From Bacillota bacterium (GTDB lineage Bacteria > Bacillota > Clostridia > Peptostreptococcales > Anaerovoracaceae): a stretch of 6,289 nucleotides of DNA. The stretch lies in the NCBI GenBank assembly GCA_016284575.1, contig JAEEPD010000189.1:1-6289 (forward strand), read 5' to 3'. The notes under the pieces were generated by a model. The model ran no database searches. It saw only the letters and a program-made list of their open reading frames with translations, and was not told the origin of the DNA. Made by a program: the position numbers and the translations under genes. Positions 3,881 to 6,289 of this stretch are shown here, in pieces; within the stretch, counting starts at the first letter, position 1; each line of letters opens with the position of its first letter.

Positions 3881-6289
3881 ATGAAAGCGCTTACCAAAGA
3901 CTTTTTCCGTGAAATAAAGAATACGAGGACGAGATTTATCTCGATACTGGTGCTGGTGGCTTTGGCAGTGGCCTTTTTGTCGGGCCTCAAGGCTACGGCG
4001 CCGGATATGAAAATGACCCTGGATGATTACATGGACGAAAACCGTTTCATGGACATCCAGGTTTTGTCGACTTTAGGGCTCACTGACGAGGATCTGGAGG
4101 AGCTGCGGGCTCAGCCCGGGATCGCTAAAGTTGAGGGCTCCCACCAGCTGGACGTTTTCGCCAAGGGCGCCGAGGGGGACCTGGTGGTGAAGGTCTATGC
4201 CATCCCGGAGGAGATCAACACCCTGGAGCTGAAGGCGGGTCGCATGCCTGTGGGAGACAACGAGTGCGTGGTGGACAAGATGCTCCTCGGAAAGCTGAAC
4301 TTTTCCATAGGCGACAGCTTTGAGATCGACCCGGGCGAGGACCACCTGGAGGACCTGCGCTTTGGCCGCTTTATAATCGTGGGCGTGGTGGCCAGCCCTT
4401 ACTACATAAGCGTTGAGCGGGGCACCGCCTCCATCGGCTCAGGCAGCGTTGGCGCCTTCATGTACATAAAGGACGACAGCTTTACCGTTGATTACTACAC
4501 CGCTGCCTATGCCCTTCTGGAGGGGGCTGAGGAGAAGGTGGCCTTCGCGAAGGATTACGACGACCTGGTGGACGGCGTTATAGACAGTCTTAAGCCCTTC
4601 GGCGAGGCCAGGGCCAGGCACCGCTATGATTCTCTCATAGGGGAGGCCAACCGGGAGCTGGACAAGGCTCAGAAGGAGCTGGACGACGCAAAGCAGGAGG
4701 CTGAGGAAAAGATAGCCGATGCGGAGGCCGAGCTGGCTGACGCAAGAAGAAAGCTGGATAACGGCTGGCGGGATCTTGCAGAGGGCCGTCAGACCCTTAA
4801 GACCGAGACCGAGGATGCCTATCAGCAGATCGAGGATGCGGAGGCCGAGCTGGCGGATGCATGGACTCAGCTGGAGGATGCAAGGCAGGAGATCGAGGAC
4901 GGAGAAAAGGAGCTGGCAGACGCAAAGGCCCAGCTGGAGGATGCCGAGAAGGAGCTCATAGACGGAAAGGCCGAGCTGGACGATGCGAAGGCTCAGCTTG
5001 AGGATGCGGAGGCCGAGCTGATTCAGGGAAGAGCCGACGCTGAAGAAGGAAAAAAGAAGCTGGATGACGCAAAAAAGGAGCTGGACAATGGAGAGGATGA
5101 GCTATCTTCCGGTTGGTCCAGCTACTACAGCGGTGTTAAGCAGCTGGAGGAGGCTGAGGCTCAGCTTGAGGAAAACAGGCCCCTTTACGAGGCTGCTGTC
5201 ACCTATCTTCCCATAGCAAAGGATCGCATGAGCGAGCTTCGGACCCTCTGGGCGGAGCGGGACGAGGACGTAGATGTAAAGTCCTATGCCCAGAGCCTGC
5301 TGGAGCAGGCCAAGCAGGCCGCAGCAGACGGCGGGCTTTCCGAGGAGGAGCTGGAGCGTATCAACGGCACCATAGATGGGATCGAGGACCGAGTAGATGA
5401 GGCTGAGGACATCGATGCCCTCATAGAGGAGGGCTTCGGCCAGGTGGACGGCTATCTGGAGCAGGGCCAGAGTCTTATAGACCAGTTTGAGGCAGGGGAA
5501 AGGGAGCTTGCCTCCGGTAAGGTCCAGCTTTCCAATGCCAGGACTCAGCTGGACAGGGGCAGAAGCAGCCTGGACAGCGGCTGGTATCAGTATCATAAGG
5601 GCGTTCAGGAGTACGAGGACGGCCTTAAGAAGCTGGAGGAGGGCGAAAAAGCCTATCAGGATGGTCTGGCAGAGTACGAGGAGGGCGTCAGAAAGTACGA
5701 GGACGGACTGGCTAAGTACAATGATGGTCTTAAGGAGTACGAGGACGGCGCAAAGGAGCTGGCTGACGGCAGGAAAAAATATCAGGACGGCCTTAAGGAG
5801 TACAACGACGGTAAGGCCGAGCTGGAAAAGAATAAAGAAGAGCTTCCCGGGATAATCGCCGATGCCCAGAGGGAGCTGGACGAGGCGCTCGTGGAGCTTT
5901 CGGATGGAGAAACCGAATATAAAAAGGGCTACGACGAGTATCTCAAGGGTAAGGAGGAAGCGGAGGAAAAGATAGCGGACTATCAGGAGAAGCTGTACGA
6001 CGCAAGGCGAGAGATAAGCAAGATCACGGGCTGCGAATGGTACATCCTGAGCCGCAGCTCCAACCCCGGCTACCTGGGCTTCGGTCAGGATGCGGACAGG
6101 ATGGCAAACCTGGCCAGCGTGTTCCCCCTTCTGTTCTTCCTGGTGGCAGCCCTTGTGTGCCTCACCACCATGACCCGCATGGTGGACGATCAGCGCATAC
6201 AGATAGGAAGCCTTAAAGCCCTCGGATACAGCCGTTTAGCTATCTCAATGAAGTATTTGACCTACGGCGCTCTTCCGGCGCTTATAGGG
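3881..6289 (+). CDS. FtsX-like ABC transporter permease with long extracellular coiled-coil stalk, cut by right edge
   Basis: The reading frame is open for 803 codons to the window's end; proteins of this kind usually exceed 1,000 residues, so the C-terminal membrane part is missing. Residues 1-18 are a basic cytoplasmic start (REIKNTRTR), and 19-36 form the first membrane helix. Residues 37-248 resemble the MacB-type extracellular domain (STLGLTDEDLEEL; LKAGRMPVGDNECVV). Two long heptad-repeat arms (259-434 and 535-717) flank a mostly helical segment of about 100 residues (435-534). A second membrane helix at about 747-765 leads into IQIGSLKALGYS (773-784), the hallmark of the FtsX/MacB permease core. 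With the ATPase 4 bases upstream it should form a type VII ABC system, which in studied members couples ATP hydrolysis to movement outside the membrane and not to classical transport through it. No membrane-fusion partner is visible. The ribosome site is weak (GAGTGG, 7 bases away), so translation is probably coupled to the ATPase. The substrate is unknown. Confidence 0.93.
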   Translation, partial: MKALTKDFFREIKNTRTRFISILVLVALAVAFLSGLKATAPDMKMTLDDYMDENRFMDIQVLSTLGLTDEDLEELRAQPGIAKVEGSHQLDVFAKGAEGDLVVKVYAIPEEINTLELKAGRMPVGDNECVVDKMLLGKLNFSIGDSFEIDPGEDHLEDLRFGRFIIVGVVASPYYISVERGTASIGSGSVGAFMYIKDDSFTVDYYTAAYALLEGAEEKVAFAKDYDDLVDGVIDSLKPFGEARARHRYDSLIGEANRELDKAQKELDDAKQEAEEKIADAEAELADARRKLDNGWRDLAEGRQTLKTETEDAYQQIEDAEAELADAWTQLEDARQEIEDGEKELADAKAQLEDAEKELIDGKAELDDAKAQLEDAEAELIQGRADAEEGKKKLDDAKKELDNGEDELSSGWSSYYSGVKQLEEAEAQLEENRPLYEAAVTYLPIAKDRMSELRTLWAERDEDVDVKSYAQSLLEQAKQAAADGGLSEEELERINGTIDGIEDRVDEAEDIDALIEEGFGQVDGYLEQGQSLIDQFEAGERELASGKVQLSNARTQLDRGRSSLDSGWYQYHKGVQEYEDGLKKLEEGEKAYQDGLAEYEEGVRKYEDGLAKYNDGLKEYEDGAKELADGRKKYQDGLKEYNDGKAELEKNKEELPGIIADAQRELDEALVELSDGETEYKKGYDEYLKGKEEAEEKIADYQEKLYDARREISKITGCEWYILSRSSNPGYLGFGQDADRMANLASVFPLLFFLVAALVCLTTMTRMVDDQRIQIGSLKALGYSRLAISMKYLTYGALPALIG
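4655..5182 (+). repeat. Permease heptad-repeat arm 1 (residues 259-434)
   Basis: This segment encodes 176 residues that divide into heptads of the form x-Leu-x-Asp-(Ala/Gly)-x-x, for example QLEDARQ, ELADAKA and ELIDGKA. The order is two heptads, an 11-residue unit (EAEEKIADAEA, 273-283), three heptads, another 11-residue unit (TLKTETEDAYQ, 305-315), then 17 unbroken heptads (316-434) ending at a proline. In those 17, position 2 is Leu in 13 and Ile in 2, and position 5 is Ala in 9, Gly in 7 and Asn in 1. At DNA level the 18-mer GATGCGGAGGCCGAGCTG occurs three times, at 4718, 4835 and 5003. Confidence 0.9.
5483..6031 (+). repeat. Permease heptad-repeat arm 2 (residues 535-717)
   Basis: This segment encodes 17 unbroken heptads (535-653), an 11-residue unit (ELPGIIADAQR, 654-664), four heptads, a second 11-residue unit (EAEEKIADYQE, 693-703) and two closing heptads. 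The consensus is x-(Tyr/Leu)-x-Asp-Gly-x-x, for example EYEDGLK, KYNDGLK and KYQDGLK. Among the 17 heptads, position 5 is Gly in 15, and position 2 is Tyr in 9, Leu in 7 and Phe in 1. This matches the X-X-X-Leu-X-X-Gly heptads (TIGR03057, from memory) known in Pip/YhgE phage-infection proteins and related exported stalks. Confidence 0.9.

Noticed and set aside
4719..4961. Arg/Ser/Trp-rich + strand frame in the permease
   Set aside because: It is an out-of-frame reading of the heptad repeats; the real frame gives a regular coiled coil joined to membrane and FtsX segments.
5487..5855. Arg/Thr/Ser-rich + strand frame in arm 2
   Set aside because: Same cause: a repetitive shadow of the x-Tyr-x-Asp-Gly heptads.

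Overview
The window reads as a stretch of chromosome from a member of the Bacillota, most likely a GC-rich Clostridia lineage (inference). The support is a YqhQ/DUF1385 protein next to prmC and rpmE, a zinc-ribbon L31, AGGAGG-type ribosome sites, free use of AGG (Arg) and ATA (Ile) codons in otherwise GC-rich genes, and a large FtsX-type permease with an extracellular glycine-heptad stalk, a form common in Gram-positive Firmicutes. All six genes lie on the + strand and intergenic space is small. I see no rRNA, tRNA, CRISPR array, insertion sequence or prophage.

Region 1 (1-1381) is a tight housekeeping pair. It holds the last 179 residues of a DUF1385 membrane protein, then prmC, the methyltransferase that modifies release factors; the two overlap by one base (TGATG). 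Region 2 (1382-1838) is a 191-bp spacer with a good promoter, then rpmE (ribosomal protein L31) and a strong intrinsic terminator. DUF1385, prmC and rpmE are familiar neighbours in Firmicutes, but here rpmE follows prmC under its own promoter and prfA is not in its usual place beside prmC.

Region 3 (1839-3128) is a 429-residue soluble, acidic protein that I do not recognise. It starts only 16 bases after the terminator's T-tract, with no room for a promoter in between.

Region 4 (3175 to the right edge) is a two-gene ABC transporter of the MacB/FtsX class (type VII, mechanotransmission). A 233-residue ATPase with every nucleotide-binding motif intact is followed 4 bp later by a permease whose first 803 codons are in the window. 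Its ectodomain contains two long heptad-repeat arms, each 176 residues by the same counting rule, around a helical tip of about 100 residues. The two arms carry 17 uninterrupted heptads each and similarly placed 11-residue inserts, as expected of a long antiparallel helical hairpin. This stalk is the most striking structure in the window. A perfect TATAAT overlapping the stop of the unknown gene, followed by a GC-rich hairpin, may give the transporter its own transcript.
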